From assembly GCF_003176895.1 (NCBI RefSeq), contig NZ_QGTD01000011.1, positions 124,001 through 188,000 on the forward strand: a stretch of 64,000 nt of DNA, given 5' to 3'. The translations under genes were made by a program, and so were the position numbers. The notes beneath the pieces were generated by a model. The model made no database searches and was not told the DNA's origin. It saw only the letters and a program-made list of their open reading frames with translations. Source of the DNA: Gracilibacillus dipsosauri. Lineage in GTDB: Bacteria; Bacillota; Bacilli; Bacillales; Amphibacillaceae. Shown piece by piece: positions 9,327 to 17,916 of the stretch (the first letter of the stretch is position 1; the number at the start of each line of letters is the position of its first letter).

Positions 9327-10196
9327 ATGAAACAATCAATTGGAGAAAGATTATTTCAAGTGTTTAACTACACGGTGCTTATCGTATTGGCATCCACGAT
9401 GATTGCGCCTTTATTGCATTTATTGGCGGTTTCCTTTAGCTCCCCAATAGCCGCTGATTCGAAAAAAGTATTTTTAATACCGGTAGAATTTACACTAGCT
9501 ACTTGGGAGCATATCCTTCAAAATGAAGTATTATGGAGAGCGTTCGGTGTCACGGTATTTATTACGATTGTCGGAACCTTACTAAGTATGCTGTTCACCA
9601 TTTTGACAGCGTTTCCATTATCGAGGAAGGAATTTTTGCTTAGAAGACCGATTATGTTAATCATGGTGCTCACGATGATATTTAATGCACCGATGATTCC
9701 TTTTTTCTTGACCGTAAGAGAAGTGGGATTGATGGATTCGATATGGGCCTTAATTATACCAGGACTTGTTAGCACCTTTAATATGGTCATTGTTCGTACA
9801 TTCTTTATGGGAATTCCAAAGGATATTGATGATGCAGCACGCATCGATGGCTGTAATGAATTTCGCTTATTGTTTCAAATTTATTTACAGTTATCCAAAC
9901 CAGTATTGGCTACAATTGGCTTATTCTATGCTGTCGGGTATTGGAATACCTTTAAGACGGCGGTGCTTTTCTTAAGAAATCCAGAGCTTTGGCCATTGCA
10001 AATGCGTTTACGAGCATTTTTTACGTCAGAAGAGGAGCTTGCAGCTGTCGATTTAATAATGGGTGATTTTGATTTCAATACCACTACATTAAAAGCAGCT
10101 ACGATTATATTTGCTACGATTCCCATTGTTTTAGTTTATCCCTATTTACAAAAATACTTTGTTAAAGGTGCGGTACTTGGGTCATTGAAAGAATAA
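9327..10196 (+). CDS. carbohydrate ABC transporter permease, LplC/YtcP type
   Basis: A 289-residue CUT1 permease, partner of the preceding gene. It has six membrane segments and an EAA loop, DDAARIDGCNEFRLLFQIYL, near residue 170. It also has the typical N-terminus with SFSSPIAADSKKVFLIP and a C-terminus ending YFVKGAVLGSLKE. Its ATG directly abuts the stop of permease 1. Its own TAA overlaps the first ATG of the next reading frame by one base, so the genes are translationally linked. It forms the heterodimeric channel that receives substrate from the two lipoproteins encoded next. Confidence 0.92.
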   Translation: MKQSIGERLFQVFNYTVLIVLASTMIAPLLHLLAVSFSSPIAADSKKVFLIPVEFTLATWEHILQNEVLWRAFGVTVFITIVGTLLSMLFTILTAFPLSRKEFLLRRPIMLIMVLTMIFNAPMIPFFLTVREVGLMDSIWALIIPGLVSTFNMVIVRTFFMGIPKDIDDAARIDGCNEFRLLFQIYLQLSKPVLATIGLFYAVGYWNTFKTAVLFLRNPELWPLQMRLRAFFTSEEELAAVDLIMGDFDFNTTTLKAATIIFATIPIVLVYPYLQKYFVKGAVLGSLKE

Positions 10197-10213
10197 TGAA
10201 GGAGGAAAAGGGT

Positions 10214-11755
10214 ATGAAAAAAAATCGTTATCATGTATTCCTGTTTTCTATAGTCGTGTTGTTCTTGTTGGTACTGACAGCTTGTTCTAGTAGCAATAAT
10301 GAATCGACCAGTAAGGATGAAGGAAATAAAGAAGAAACAGCTGATGGATCTGCAACTGTAACGGTGTTTAAGAGTCATATGGGAAAAGGGACAATTCCTG
10401 GTAGTGATGATCCTCATGTTCAATATATAAAAGAAAAAACAGGTGTGGAATATCAATTGGAATCCACCCCTCCAGGCTCAGAACCAGCCGAATATATTAA
10501 TCTAATGATTGCTTCAGAGGATTTCCCTGATATTTTAAGACCAATAGGCGGTGTGGAGCAAACGCTAATTAACCAAGGTGGAGCACTTGCATTAGATGAA
10601 TTATTACCTAAACATGCACCAAATGTATGGGAGAGAATTCCTGAAGAAGCGTGGAATATCGTAAGATCTGCTTCTCCTGATGGGAAAATCTACTATGTGC
10701 CTAAAGTCTATTTAATCCCTGAGAGAGCTGCTTTATTACGACAAGACTGGCTAGACGCAGTAGGGATGGAGATGCCAAAAACACTAGATGAATATAAAGA
10801 AATGTTAATTGCTTTCCGCGATCAGGATCCGAACGGAAATGGAAAAAAGGATGAGCTACCGACAAGTGGTAGGGAGTTCGGTAGATGGATGGATCATTTA
10901 TTCGCCATGTTCGGTGTAGCAATGTGGGAAGGCTATCCGGAATGGGATATTTATGATGGTGAAATCAACTATGCTGGGACTTCTGAAAACATGAAAGCAG
11001 CAATCGCATTTATACGTGAGCTTTATGCAGAAAAGTTACTCGATAATGAAACATTCTTGAACAAAGGGGATGTTTGGACAGCCAAAATTAATAACAATTT
11101 AGTTGGAAGCTGGTATCATCTCCCAGCAAACCTTCGTGAACGCTATGCGGCAATGAAGGAAGGAGCACCAGATGCCTATATTACAGGTATGCCTTTACCT
11201 GAGGTAGAAGGGTTTGATGGATTTATCACGCAAAAGAGTATGGGAGAACCTGAGTGGATGATCCCGAAAGCATCAGAAGATAATGCAATTAATGCACTGA
11301 AGCTTCTTGACTTTTTCTATGACCCGGAAAATGCAGAGTTTGTTCAGTATGGTATTGAGGGTGTTCAACACGAAGTAGTAGATGGCGAAAAAGTTCTTCT
11401 ACCATCATCAGATGATAAACCACTTGCATTAGGAATGCTGAATTTAACGACAGATGAATCAATGAAGCTAAGAATCGAAAATTCCTTCGTTGAAGAGGAA
11501 CAGCAGATGGTGAAGGATATTTTTGAAGTAAGTAAGGCAGATGCAAGAAGAATCGCAGGCGATGGATTACCAAGTACGGTTTATGAGGGCTATCCCGATA
11601 TTCAATCACACAAGCTATTCCAAGAATATTTGACAAAAATTGTGATTGGTGAATGGGAGCTTGATAAGTTTGATGAATTCGTAGAAAAATGGAAGCAATC
11701 TGGTGGAGAGGAAGTAACGAAACAAGTACAAGAGTGGTATGAGAAAGTAAAATAA
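10214..11755 (+). CDS. extracellular solute-binding lipoprotein, LplA/YtcQ type (copy 1)
   Basis: A 513-residue substrate-binding lipoprotein of family 1. The start at 10214 follows GGAGG (10201-10205). The signal is MKKNRYHVFLFSIVVLFLL then LTACSSS, with Cys lipidated, followed by a Ser/Asn/Lys linker. The mature part has LplA-type landmarks: DDPHVQYIKEKTGVEY, the acidic loop DQDPNGNGKKDELPT, and FGRWMDHLFAMFGV. It presents oligosaccharides to the two preceding permeases. The next gene is a close paralogue. The last 216 bases of the two genes differ at only 13 positions, against about 26 in a 150-base block near their 5' ends. Confidence 0.93.
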   Translation: MKKNRYHVFLFSIVVLFLLVLTACSSSNNESTSKDEGNKEETADGSATVTVFKSHMGKGTIPGSDDPHVQYIKEKTGVEYQLESTPPGSEPAEYINLMIASEDFPDILRPIGGVEQTLINQGGALALDELLPKHAPNVWERIPEEAWNIVRSASPDGKIYYVPKVYLIPERAALLRQDWLDAVGMEMPKTLDEYKEMLIAFRDQDPNGNGKKDELPTSGREFGRWMDHLFAMFGVAMWEGYPEWDIYDGEINYAGTSENMKAAIAFIRELYAEKLLDNETFLNKGDVWTAKINNNLVGSWYHLPANLRERYAAMKEGAPDAYITGMPLPEVEGFDGFITQKSMGEPEWMIPKASEDNAINALKLLDFFYDPENAEFVQYGIEGVQHEVVDGEKVLLPSSDDKPLALGMLNLTTDESMKLRIENSFVEEEQQMVKDIFEVSKADARRIAGDGLPSTVYEGYPDIQSHKLFQEYLTKIVIGEWELDKFDEFVEKWKQSGGEEVTKQVQEWYEKVK

Positions 11756-11762
11756 AGCTATA

Positions 11763-11788
11763 ACTCCCCTGCCGTTGTGCAGGGGAGT
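11763..11788 (+). terminator. intercistronic stem-loop without T-run
   Basis: ACTCCCCTGC (11763-11772) and GCAGGGGAGT (11779-11788) form a perfect 10-bp stem with a 6-base loop. No run of T follows, so it is more likely a partial terminator or an mRNA 3'-end stabiliser for the abundant binding-protein message than a full stop. Confidence 0.6.
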
Positions 11789-11903
11789 AGAATCGTAAGA
11801 TCCCACATCAAGATTTCGAGAGGTATAAAGCAACTATGTGGAGATCAGCCATTAAGTATTCTGATAGGTTCTGCTTGATAAAAATGCTTGGGGAGAGAAA
11901 AGC

Positions 11904-13436
11904 ATGAAAAGAAATCATAATTATTTATTAACGGTTTGGATCTTATTTTTAGTGTTATTCACCGCATGCTCTACAAATGAGGAATCAACTAGTCAGAAGG
12001 ATAATAATGAAGTAATAGAAAAAGACAATAAGGCCACTGTAACTGTCTTTAAAAGTCACTTAGGAAAAGGAACGATCCCTACTAGTGATGATCCACATGT
12101 GCAATATATTAAAGAAAAGACTGGAGTAGAGTATCAATTGGAAACAACACCGCCAGGATCAGAACCAGCAGAATACATTAACCTAATGATTGCTTCAGGA
12201 GAGTTTCCTGATATATTAAGACCAATTGGTGGTGTGGAACAAACATTGATCACCCAAGGCGGCGCACTAGCACTTGATGAATTATTGCCCAAATATGCAC
12301 CAAATGTTTGGGAGAGAATTCCTAAAGAAGCTTGGGATATTGTTCGTACAGCTTCTCCTGATGGAAAAATCTATTATGTGCCCCAAGTATACATGGTGCC
12401 TTCACGTGCAGCATTATTACGTCAAGATTGGCTCGAAGCTGTTGGAATGGAAATGCCAAAGACGTTGGAAGAATATAAAGCTATGTTAATTGCTTTTCGA
12501 GATCAAGATCCGAACGGAAATGGAAAGCCAGATGAAATCCCAACAACTGGGAGAGAATTTGGAAGGTGGATGGATCACTTGTTTTCCATGTTTGGTGTGG
12601 CAATGTGGGAAGGTTATCCGGAGTGGGATATATATAATGGTGAAATCCATTATGCTGGTACTACGGAAAATATGAAAGCAGCTATTGGATTTCTTCGTGA
12701 ATTATATGAGGAGAAATTACTTGATAATGAAACATTTCTGAATAAAGGAGATGTTTGGCAAGCAAAAATTAATAATAATTTAGTAGGAAGCTGGTATCAC
12801 CTTCCAGCTAATTTGTTAGATAAGCTTAATGCCATGAGAGAAGAAGCACCTAATGCTTATGTGAGTGGAATGCCTTTGCCTGAGGTAGAAGGGTTTGATG
12901 GATTTATCACACAGAAAAGTATGGGACTTCCCGAATGGCTAATTCCTAAGGCTTCAGAGGCTAATGCTATCCATTCCCTGAAACTACTAGATTTCTTCTA
13001 TGATCCAGCCAATGCTGATTTTATTCAATATGGCATAGAAGGTGCCCAGCATGAAGTGGTGGATGGTGAAAAAGTATTACTTCCAGCAACCGATGAGACA
13101 CCATTGGCACTAGGAATGTTAAATTTCCAAACAAAGGAATCGATGGATATTCGTATCGAAAACTCTTTTCCAGAAGAAGATCAGCAAATGATAAAGGATA
13201 TTTTTGACGTAGCTACTAGTGATGCAAGAAGAATCGCAGGCGATGGATTACCGAGTACGGTTTATGAGGGTTATCCCGATATTCAATCACATAAGCTATT
13301 CCAAGAATATTTGACGAAAATTGTAATTGGCGAATGGAAGCTTGATAAGTTCGATGAATTCATAGAAAAGTGGAAGCAATCTGGTGGAGAGGAAGTAACG
13401 CAACGAGTACAAGAGTGGTATGAGAAAGTAAAGTAA
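11904..13436 (+). CDS. extracellular solute-binding lipoprotein, LplA/YtcQ type (copy 2)
   Basis: A 510-residue paralogue of the preceding lipoprotein. Its signal is MKRNHNYLLTVWILFLVLF then TACSTN. All landmarks of copy 1 are present: SDDPHVQYIKEKTGVEY, DQDPNGNGKPDEIP and FGRWMDHLFSMFGV. The mature domains are very similar, and the signal peptide and linker are the most divergent parts. It starts with GGGGAGAG before the ATG. Two binding proteins feeding one permease pair would widen substrate range or fine-tune affinity (inference). The 3' ends of the two copies look homogenised. Confidence 0.93.
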   Translation: MKRNHNYLLTVWILFLVLFTACSTNEESTSQKDNNEVIEKDNKATVTVFKSHLGKGTIPTSDDPHVQYIKEKTGVEYQLETTPPGSEPAEYINLMIASGEFPDILRPIGGVEQTLITQGGALALDELLPKYAPNVWERIPKEAWDIVRTASPDGKIYYVPQVYMVPSRAALLRQDWLEAVGMEMPKTLEEYKAMLIAFRDQDPNGNGKPDEIPTTGREFGRWMDHLFSMFGVAMWEGYPEWDIYNGEIHYAGTTENMKAAIGFLRELYEEKLLDNETFLNKGDVWQAKINNNLVGSWYHLPANLLDKLNAMREEAPNAYVSGMPLPEVEGFDGFITQKSMGLPEWLIPKASEANAIHSLKLLDFFYDPANADFIQYGIEGAQHEVVDGEKVLLPATDETPLALGMLNFQTKESMDIRIENSFPEEDQQMIKDIFDVATSDARRIAGDGLPSTVYEGYPDIQSHKLFQEYLTKIVIGEWKLDKFDEFIEKWKQSGGEEVTQRVQEWYEKVK

Positions 13437-13441
13437 TCATT

Positions 13442-13470
13442 GGGAGCTGTCGCTTCGCAGGACAGCCCCC
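13442..13470 (+). terminator. second intercistronic stem-loop without T-run
   Basis: GGGAGCTGTC (13442-13451) pairs with GACAGCCCCC (13461-13470), including one mismatch or G-A, around GCTTCGCAG. It follows the copy 2 lipoprotein stop by a few bases and, like the hairpin after copy 1, lacks a T-run. Confidence 0.55.
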
Positions 13471-13537
13471 CTAGAATAATCTTATCAAATGGTTGGACAT
13501 ATCATAGAATAAGGAGAAAAGGGAAGCAGGTGAATGT

Positions 13538-15835
13538 ATGTCAAAGTTTTTTCCGTCAAGAATTAGGAATATGCTTCGAAAGAATCTTTCCGATACCCAG
13601 ACAAGGTTGCTGCTCATATTAATGATACCTGTTCTTTTTATAATTTTAACGGTTGGTTTTTCTTCTTATTACACATCTAAGGATATTTTACAACAGGAAT
13701 TAAACGAACCACAGCACCAAATGTTAAAAATTAATATGAATTATATTGATGAATATTTAGTTGAATCGGATAAAATAGCGGTTAAACTGGCGCTTGATCA
13801 TAATATCAACCATTTTTTAACTAATCCATCCCCATTCTCGTATCAAAATATGAGGGAGATTTATGGTAAGCTGACAACCTTAACCCAAAACTCCTCCTTT
13901 ATTAAGAGTATTTATATTTATAATATCGTAAAGGACAGCTTTGTAGCTATTCCTCAAGGCTATAGCTCAAGCAGTGCTAATTTTAATGATGCAAAATGGA
14001 CTAATGTACTAGAGGAATTTAATGAAAAGTCGATGATCGTAAAATACCGAGAATTACCAGATGGGGCAAGACATAAAGGCTCTAACATTACTCTGTTTCG
14101 GAAAGTGAATGTAAAAGGAGAAACAAAAGGAATCATTGCGATTAATCTTAATCAAGGAGAGCTATTCTCCAAATTAAGGTCCTCGGATGATCCACAATCT
14201 AATAGCATGCAATATATTTTGGACCAAAACAATTCCATATTACATATGACAAGAAACCATACATTTGATGCAGATACCGTTCAATTTGTGAATGAGGAAG
14301 TTAGTAAAGGTAATCTTACTAATATTACGTATAACGATAAAATTTTATTAGCTAATCAAATCAAATCAGAATTTACTGGCTGGAAATATATTTCCGTAGT
14401 ATCACAAGAGAGTATTCTCGCTAAATCAAAAACCATTCGTAATGTAGTATTTATCGTATCACTAGTTGCACTTATTATAGGCGGAATTGCCATTTTCTTT
14501 ATCCATTCTGTTGAATTAAGGCCAATCAGACGTTTGAAGAAACTGTTCTTTGTTGATGATAACCAGCATTACAGACGGGATCTTCTTCATTTAGAAAATA
14601 TTGTAGATGACCTAGTTAGTGACCATGCCCAGCTATCACGACTAATCCAGAAAATGAAGGTAGAGGCCAAATCTAAATTTCTATATGACATGTATATTGG
14701 AAAATTAGTGAACTCCTCCGAACAGAAGGAGAAGTGGCAAACCTATTTTGGGGAATGGAAGAGTGACCAGATTCAATTATTGGTCGTTTCAATCGATAAC
14801 TACCCAGCCTGGAAGGAAAGTGTTACAGCTAATTACCGAGCAGTTGTAAAATCCGGAATGATTAATATTCTGACAGAGGTGCTATCCACCCATTATGAGG
14901 TAGAAGCGGTCGATATCGGTAAGGATAAAATGATGGTTATTATTCAACAATTAGAGGAAAAAGTACAGTTAGAAAACCATTTAAAGATAGCGCTTTCGAA
15001 CATTGATAACATTCTAGGGTTTTCTGTTTCGATAGGTCTTCACCAAACGGGGGTGAAAGTACAAGACTTGAAAAATAAGATGAATGAAGCGGAGGAGGCA
15101 CTGCAATATCGCCTTTTTGACGGTTACCGCAATATTTATACTAAGGTTCCAAAAGAAGAGGATAAGGATACGAAAAATATAGAGTTAATGGATCAAATCG
15201 TATCATCCATGACAATGGAGAACCCGATGCAAGCCATTGAGAATGTGTCGAAATTATTTCAATTAATAAAGAATAGTAGAATTAGTCCGAAATTATCTTT
15301 TTATTTTATCGAACAGGTGAGAAAGGTTATTTTCTCCAATGCTAATAATATGAATCCATCAACTTACTATTCATATGAAGAAATTCTAACAATGAATTTG
15401 GAGGATATCTACAAGCTGTTCCAAGATAGAATTTCCGAAAGAATAGAAAATATTAAGAAATTAAATGACACGAAAAGATATGTTCAATGTAGGAAAATGA
15501 TTCAATATATGAATGATCATCTCGGTGAGCCGATTGGAATTCCAGAAATCGCTGAATCCGTTCAAGTGAGTGTTAGTCTCGCAAGTCAGTGGTTTAAGGA
15601 TGAGATGGATGAGACGATTTATGGCTATTTTACTAGATTAAGAATGGAAAAGGCGCAGGAGCTTTTAACGAAAACAGATAAGAAAATTGCAGACATTGCC
15701 TCAGAGGTAGGCTATCAGCATGAGAATAGCTTTATTCGGAAGTTTCGCGAATATAAAGAAATGACACCAGGGAAGTACAGAAAATTAAACAAAGTATTAG
15801 AACACCCTGATGAAAACATTCGAGGAGGAGACTAA
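13538..15835 (+). CDS. membrane-bound AraC-family regulator, YesS/RhgR-like
   Basis: A 765-residue one-component transmembrane regulator. A first membrane segment at about residues 22-43 and a second at about 302-323 (RNVVFIVSLVALIIGGIAI) bracket an extracellular sensor domain of ~260 residues. A cytoplasmic linker follows. The C-terminal ~100 residues are an AraC HTH pair: IGIPEIAESVQVSVSLASQW and KIADIASEVGYQHENSFI, ending MTPGKYRKL. Size and layout match B. subtilis YesS (RhgR), activator of rhamnogalacturonan genes, and its position inside the importer/glycosidase operon agrees. Its stop is two bases before the TTG of the next gene, whose ribosome binding site lies in its last codons. Confidence 0.88.
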   Translation: MSKFFPSRIRNMLRKNLSDTQTRLLLILMIPVLFIILTVGFSSYYTSKDILQQELNEPQHQMLKINMNYIDEYLVESDKIAVKLALDHNINHFLTNPSPFSYQNMREIYGKLTTLTQNSSFIKSIYIYNIVKDSFVAIPQGYSSSSANFNDAKWTNVLEEFNEKSMIVKYRELPDGARHKGSNITLFRKVNVKGETKGIIAINLNQGELFSKLRSSDDPQSNSMQYILDQNNSILHMTRNHTFDADTVQFVNEEVSKGNLTNITYNDKILLANQIKSEFTGWKYISVVSQESILAKSKTIRNVVFIVSLVALIIGGIAIFFIHSVELRPIRRLKKLFFVDDNQHYRRDLLHLENIVDDLVSDHAQLSRLIQKMKVEAKSKFLYDMYIGKLVNSSEQKEKWQTYFGEWKSDQIQLLVVSIDNYPAWKESVTANYRAVVKSGMINILTEVLSTHYEVEAVDIGKDKMMVIIQQLEEKVQLENHLKIALSNIDNILGFSVSIGLHQTGVKVQDLKNKMNEAEEALQYRLFDGYRNIYTKVPKEEDKDTKNIELMDQIVSSMTMENPMQAIENVSKLFQLIKNSRISPKLSFYFIEQVRKVIFSNANNMNPSTYYSYEEILTMNLEDIYKLFQDRISERIENIKKLNDTKRYVQCRKMIQYMNDHLGEPIGIPEIAESVQVSVSLASQWFKDEMDETIYGYFTRLRMEKAQELLTKTDKKIADIASEVGYQHENSFIRKFREYKEMTPGKYRKLNKVLEHPDENIRGGD

Positions 15836-15836
15836 T

Positions 15837-17891
15837 TTGAATAGAAAAAAAACCGTACAAAAGCATAATCCTAAAATACATGGTATCGAACCACTATCAC
15901 CGTTGTCTATTGGAAACGGGGAATTTGGTTTTAGTGTTGATTTCACCGGCTTACAAACATTTCCCCATTTATATGAAACACCATTAGGAACTCAATCTAA
16001 TTGGGGATGGCATGATAGTGGTGGCAAAGATTTATATACGGAGCAAGATATCGAATATCAAGCCTTTAATCATTATGGAAGAAAGATACCTTATCCAATG
16101 AAGCCTGGTGAACAAGCAAAAGCCTATCATTGGCTTAGACAAAATCCACATCGATTACAGTTGGGGCAAATTTCCTTTCAATTTCTGAACGATAAGGGAG
16201 AAGAAATAGATATAAATGAGATAAAAGAAATCGAGCAGGAGTTAGATCTATGGTCTGGAGTTATAAACAGTCGCTTCCTCGTCTGTGACGAAGAAGTAAT
16301 CGTAACGACAATTTGTGATCCTGTTATGGATGCGATTGGAGTCAAGGTGGTGTCCAATCTCCTACAAAAAGGAAGGCTTCGAATTCTTCAATCATTTCCA
16401 TCTCCTGATATTAGTCATAATAGTTGGGCGAAAGCAACAAAGCTTAACTGGGATCATCAAGATAGGCACGAATCGGAGCTAATTGATCAAAATGAGCAAG
16501 AAGCCCATATAAAACGAGTGATGGATGAGGACAGTTATTATGTGAAATGGGACATAAATGGTGCTAGCTTTACAAGGTTAGATAGGCATTTTTTTCAGCT
16601 CGTCCCACCAGCAAATGAAGAATATTCCTTCACAGTATCCTTTAGTCCGAAGAAAATTACAAATTCACATTCAGTAGAGGCAATAATTAAAGGCTCTGAG
16701 CGATACTGGGAAGATTTCTGGAAAAGTGGATCCTTTGTATCCTTTGAAGGTAGTACCGATACTCGAGCAACAGAATTAGAACGGAGAATCGTTCTTTCAC
16801 AATATTTAACGAACATTCATAGTAGTGGATCGATCCCACCACAGGAAACGGGCTTGATGTATAATAGCTGGTTTGGTAAAGCACACCTAGAAATGCATTG
16901 GTGGCATGCAGCTCATTTTCCGTTATGGGGAAGATCGGAAAAGTTAGAGAAGAGTCTAGAATGGTATTCGAACATTCTACCACTAGCAAGAAAATTAGCT
17001 AGAGAACAAGGATTCGAGGGAGCAAGATGGCCTAAAATGGTTGGAATAGATGGAAGACAAAGTCCCTCTCCAGTGGCACCTGGACTTATATGGCAACAGC
17101 CCCATCCGATTATGCTACTAGAATTACTCTATAGGGCAAATCATGAAGAAGAGGTGATTAAACAGTATAAGGAGCTGGTATTTGAGACAGCAGATTTTAT
17201 GGCAGATTTCGCAGAGTGGGATGAAGAGCAGGAAGTATATGTATTAGGGCCTCCTTTAATACCTGCACAGGAATGTCATCGTATGGAGGACTCCATTAAT
17301 CCACCATATGAGGTCGAGTATTGGAAGTATGGCTTAGAAATATCGATCAAATGGTCAGAAAGGTTAGGAATCCATCCTAAAGAAAAATGGCTCCATGTTG
17401 CAGAAAATATAAAGGCTCCCCGTGTGAAGGATGACGTTTATTTAGCCCATGAGCGTTGTGACAATACCTTTACCGAAAAAAATCATGATCATCCTTCGAT
17501 GGTGGCCGCCTTTGGTATTTTACCAGGATCATTGATTGATAAGGAAAAGATGAAACTTACACTAGATAAAGTGAAAAAGGAGTGGCAATGGGATACAGCA
17601 TGGGGCTGGGATTTTCCGATGTGTGCCATGACAGCTGCTCGCTTAGGGGAGAAGGAATTAGCTGTTGAGTTCTTATTAATGGATGCCGTAAAAAATACTT
17701 ATTTGCCGAATGGACATAATTACCAAAGACCTGGATTAACCGTATATCTTCCTGGTAATGGAGGCCTTTTAACTGCGATTGCAATGATGGTAGCAGGATC
17801 GGATGGAGTAGAGCAAAAGGAAGTAGTACCAGGCTTTCCTGACAATGGAAAGTGGAATATTCAAGCCGAAGGGTTCCAAGCCTATATCTAG
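15837..17891 (+). CDS. unassigned glycosidase-like protein, probable (alpha/alpha)6 fold (684 aa)
   Basis: I cannot assign a named CAZy family. The N-terminal part (IEPLSPLSIGNGEFGFSVDF) resembles the beta-sandwich opening of GH95 and GH65 enzymes. The C-terminal half has helical-barrel features: HLEMHWWHAAHFPLWG, PGLIWQQPHPI, a possible catalytic Glu in PAQECHR, and YQRPGLTVYLPGNGGLL. No signal peptide is seen, so it should act in the cytoplasm on imported oligomers. The TTG at 15837 is preferred because GGAGG (15824-15828) is 8 bases upstream; an ATG at 15810 would overlap the regulator gene. The GH95 gene follows within 26 bases. Function beyond glycan processing is inference. Confidence 0.6.
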   Translation: MNRKKTVQKHNPKIHGIEPLSPLSIGNGEFGFSVDFTGLQTFPHLYETPLGTQSNWGWHDSGGKDLYTEQDIEYQAFNHYGRKIPYPMKPGEQAKAYHWLRQNPHRLQLGQISFQFLNDKGEEIDINEIKEIEQELDLWSGVINSRFLVCDEEVIVTTICDPVMDAIGVKVVSNLLQKGRLRILQSFPSPDISHNSWAKATKLNWDHQDRHESELIDQNEQEAHIKRVMDEDSYYVKWDINGASFTRLDRHFFQLVPPANEEYSFTVSFSPKKITNSHSVEAIIKGSERYWEDFWKSGSFVSFEGSTDTRATELERRIVLSQYLTNIHSSGSIPPQETGLMYNSWFGKAHLEMHWWHAAHFPLWGRSEKLEKSLEWYSNILPLARKLAREQGFEGARWPKMVGIDGRQSPSPVAPGLIWQQPHPIMLLELLYRANHEEEVIKQYKELVFETADFMADFAEWDEEQEVYVLGPPLIPAQECHRMEDSINPPYEVEYWKYGLEISIKWSERLGIHPKEKWLHVAENIKAPRVKDDVYLAHERCDNTFTEKNHDHPSMVAAFGILPGSLIDKEKMKLTLDKVKKEWQWDTAWGWDFPMCAMTAARLGEKELAVEFLLMDAVKNTYLPNGHNYQRPGLTVYLPGNGGLLTAIAMMVAGSDGVEQKEVVPGFPDNGKWNIQAEGFQAYI

Positions 17892-17916
17892 TATAGGAAA
17901 TGGGAGGAGGAGCATC

